Shown piece by piece: positions 8,346 to 8,671 of a DNA stretch of 8,671 bases (positions are counted from its first letter, which is position 1; each line of letters starts with the position of its first letter). Source of the stretch: Victivallales bacterium (GTDB lineage Bacteria > Verrucomicrobiota > Lentisphaeria > Oligosphaerales > Oligosphaeraceae); NCBI GenBank assembly GCA_900771165.1, contig CAAGMX010000275.1, positions 1 through 8,671 on the forward strand. The letters are read 5' to 3'. The notes under the pieces are model-generated. The model did not search any database. It had not been told where the DNA came from and was given only the letters and a program-made list of their open reading frames with translations. The translations under genes and the position numbers were made by a program.

Positions 8346-8428
8346 GGGCAACGCAATCCGAAGAAACGAAAAAACACGCAACCTGTGCCTCTGGCGCCGC
8401 AGAGGAAACAGGAAGAAAGGGGGAACAT
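8342..8428 (-). CDS. Possible 28-residue upstream ORF overlapping the LacI start
   Basis: ATG at 8428 follows GGCGGGAGGC, the only Shine-Dalgarno-like run near any start in the window, although it sits almost against the ATG. The frame encodes MFPLSSCFLC and continues to a TGA that overlaps the LacI ATG as ATGA. It has four cysteines and no recognisable domain. The coupling geometry is suggestive of a leader peptide, but short open frames arise easily by chance in this GC-rich DNA. Confidence 0.22.
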   Translation of the reverse strand: MFPLSSCFLCGARGTGCVFFRFFGLRCP

Positions 8429-8487
8429 GCCTCCCGCCAAAGAAGATTCCCTGTCAAGGGGGAGGCGGATGGGGAAAAGCAGGGCGG

Positions 8488-8522
8488 AAAAACCAAGGGG
8501 TCGGGTGGAATGCGCCCCTTGG
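8488..8522 (-). terminator. Terminator-like hairpin in the LacI leader
   Basis: On the minus strand CCAAGGGG (8522-8515) pairs with CCCCTTGG (8500-8493), a perfect 8-bp stem with a 14-nt loop, followed at once by TTTTT (8492-8488). This is the form of an intrinsic terminator. It lies about 145 bp before the LacI ATG and directly after the putative promoter and operator. It may be an attenuator of the regulator gene, or the end of a short upstream transcript. Confidence 0.55.
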
Positions 8523-8538
8523 CTAATCCGTATGTTTA
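8521..8538 (+). promoter_or_regulatory. Putative LacI-family operator in front of the regulator gene
   Basis: GGCTAATCCGTATGTTTA keeps the half-site GGCTAAT-N-CG found in the two sites before the propeller gene, with the same central CG, while the other half is degenerate. It lies just downstream of the proposed -10 element at 8541-8546, across the expected transcription start. This is the usual place for autorepression. It overlaps the first two bases of the terminator-like hairpin. Confidence 0.5.
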
Positions 8539-8540
8539 AT

Positions 8541-8568
8541 AGTTTAGCAAAAAAAATCCAAATCCCAA
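8541..8568 (-). promoter_or_regulatory. Putative sigma-70-type promoter for the LacI gene
   Basis: On the minus strand TTGGGA (8568-8563) and TAAACT (8546-8541) are separated by 16 bp, each matching four of six consensus positions. The spacer contains a T8 run (8556-8549). The predicted start, about 8534, falls inside the operator at 8521-8538 and would give a leader of about 190 nt. The match is modest and promoter rules in this phylum are poorly known. Confidence 0.35.
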
Positions 8569-8596
8569 GAGGCAATTTCCCCAAAAAAGGGATTTG
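8559..8596. repeat. 8-bp inverted repeat upstream of the LacI promoter
   Basis: CAAATCCC (8559-8566) and GGGATTTG (8589-8596) are perfect inverted copies separated by 22 bp, one arm overlapping the proposed -35 element. It could bind a second regulator or form a cruciform or mRNA hairpin. The symmetry is read directly; function is unknown. Confidence 0.4.
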
Positions 8597-8603
8597 TAAC
8601 TGG

Positions 8604-8640
8604 AAAAGGTAAACGCCCGCTTTTCGAGCGTTTACTCTTT
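8604..8640. terminator. Possible bidirectional terminator upstream of the LacI gene
   Basis: GTAAACGC or GGTAAACGC (8608/8609-8616) pairs with GCGTTTAC (8628-8635) around an 11-nt loop with an inner CG/CG pair. Flanking AAA (8604-8606) and TTT (8638-8640) extend the stem beyond one mismatch. Pyrimidine-rich tails follow on either strand (TCTTTC on plus, CTTTTCC on minus). It would separate this locus from the neighbour beyond the window edge. The rest of 8641-8671 shows no gene. Confidence 0.45.
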
Positions 8641-8671
8641 CAAAGTGCAGTCAGTGCCTTAAGTCCTGCAA

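Noticed and set aside
8346..8381. Twelve-residue longer LacI start at 8381
   Set aside because: LacI-family proteins begin directly at the helix-turn-helix, as MITMKEIG does from 8345.
8645..8671. TGCAG/CTGCA inverted repeat and CTTAAG palindrome at the window end
   Set aside because: The arms are only 5 bp, there is no context beyond the edge, and no associated gene.

Overview
The window carries five genes, all on the minus strand, in a GC-rich sequence. In order of transcription, from high to low coordinates, they are: a LacI-family regulator (7290-8345), a large cytoplasmic beta-propeller-like protein of unknown function (5026-7074), a type IV pilin-like pseudopilin with the [17 protein letters not shown] prepilin signal and a DUF1559-like C-terminus (4073-4815, start region disrupted), a secreted DUF4091/GH123-type glycosidase (2052-3974), and a cytoplasmic clan-A (GH5/GH42-like) glycoside hydrolase (23-1939). 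A pseudopilin inserted between carbohydrate-active genes, a dedicated LacI regulator and starts without Shine-Dalgarno sequences point to the PVC group, most likely a Lentisphaerota bacterium (Victivallis/Oligosphaera-like). This is inferred from gene style, not from a marker gene.

Layout. 1-22 is a G-rich tract that can form a G-quadruplex at the 3' end of the first hydrolase. 1940-2051 is a short intergenic spacer in which I see nothing convincing. 3975-4072 holds a strong 11-bp hairpin, probably the pseudopilin terminator. 4816-5025 is almost entirely three tandem copies of a 66-bp unit lying directly upstream of the pseudopilin. 7075-7289 is the control region of the propeller gene and contains an imperfect ~60-bp direct duplication, each copy with a LacI-type operator. 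8346-8671 is the leader and upstream region of the regulator gene: a putative promoter, a third operator at the expected start site, a terminator-like hairpin before the gene, a possible small upstream ORF and a second hairpin near the window edge.

How the parts may work together (inference). The regulator probably recognises a near-palindrome with a central CG, GGC-N-AA-NN-CG-NN-TT-N-GCC. It would repress itself and the propeller gene until a sugar effector is present. The two hydrolases, one exported and one cytoplasmic, would attack an amino-sugar-containing or other complex glycan. The pseudopilin may be a surface or secretion-associated component, as for other pseudopilins found beside hydrolase genes in this phylum. 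The operon boundaries are uncertain: the hairpin at 4009-4048 suggests that the hydrolases are not simply co-transcribed with the pseudopilin.

The most unusual points are the A7 tract that puts the only good pseudopilin ATG out of frame by one base, the 66-bp repeat array just in front of it, and the operator set that ties the regulator to the propeller gene.
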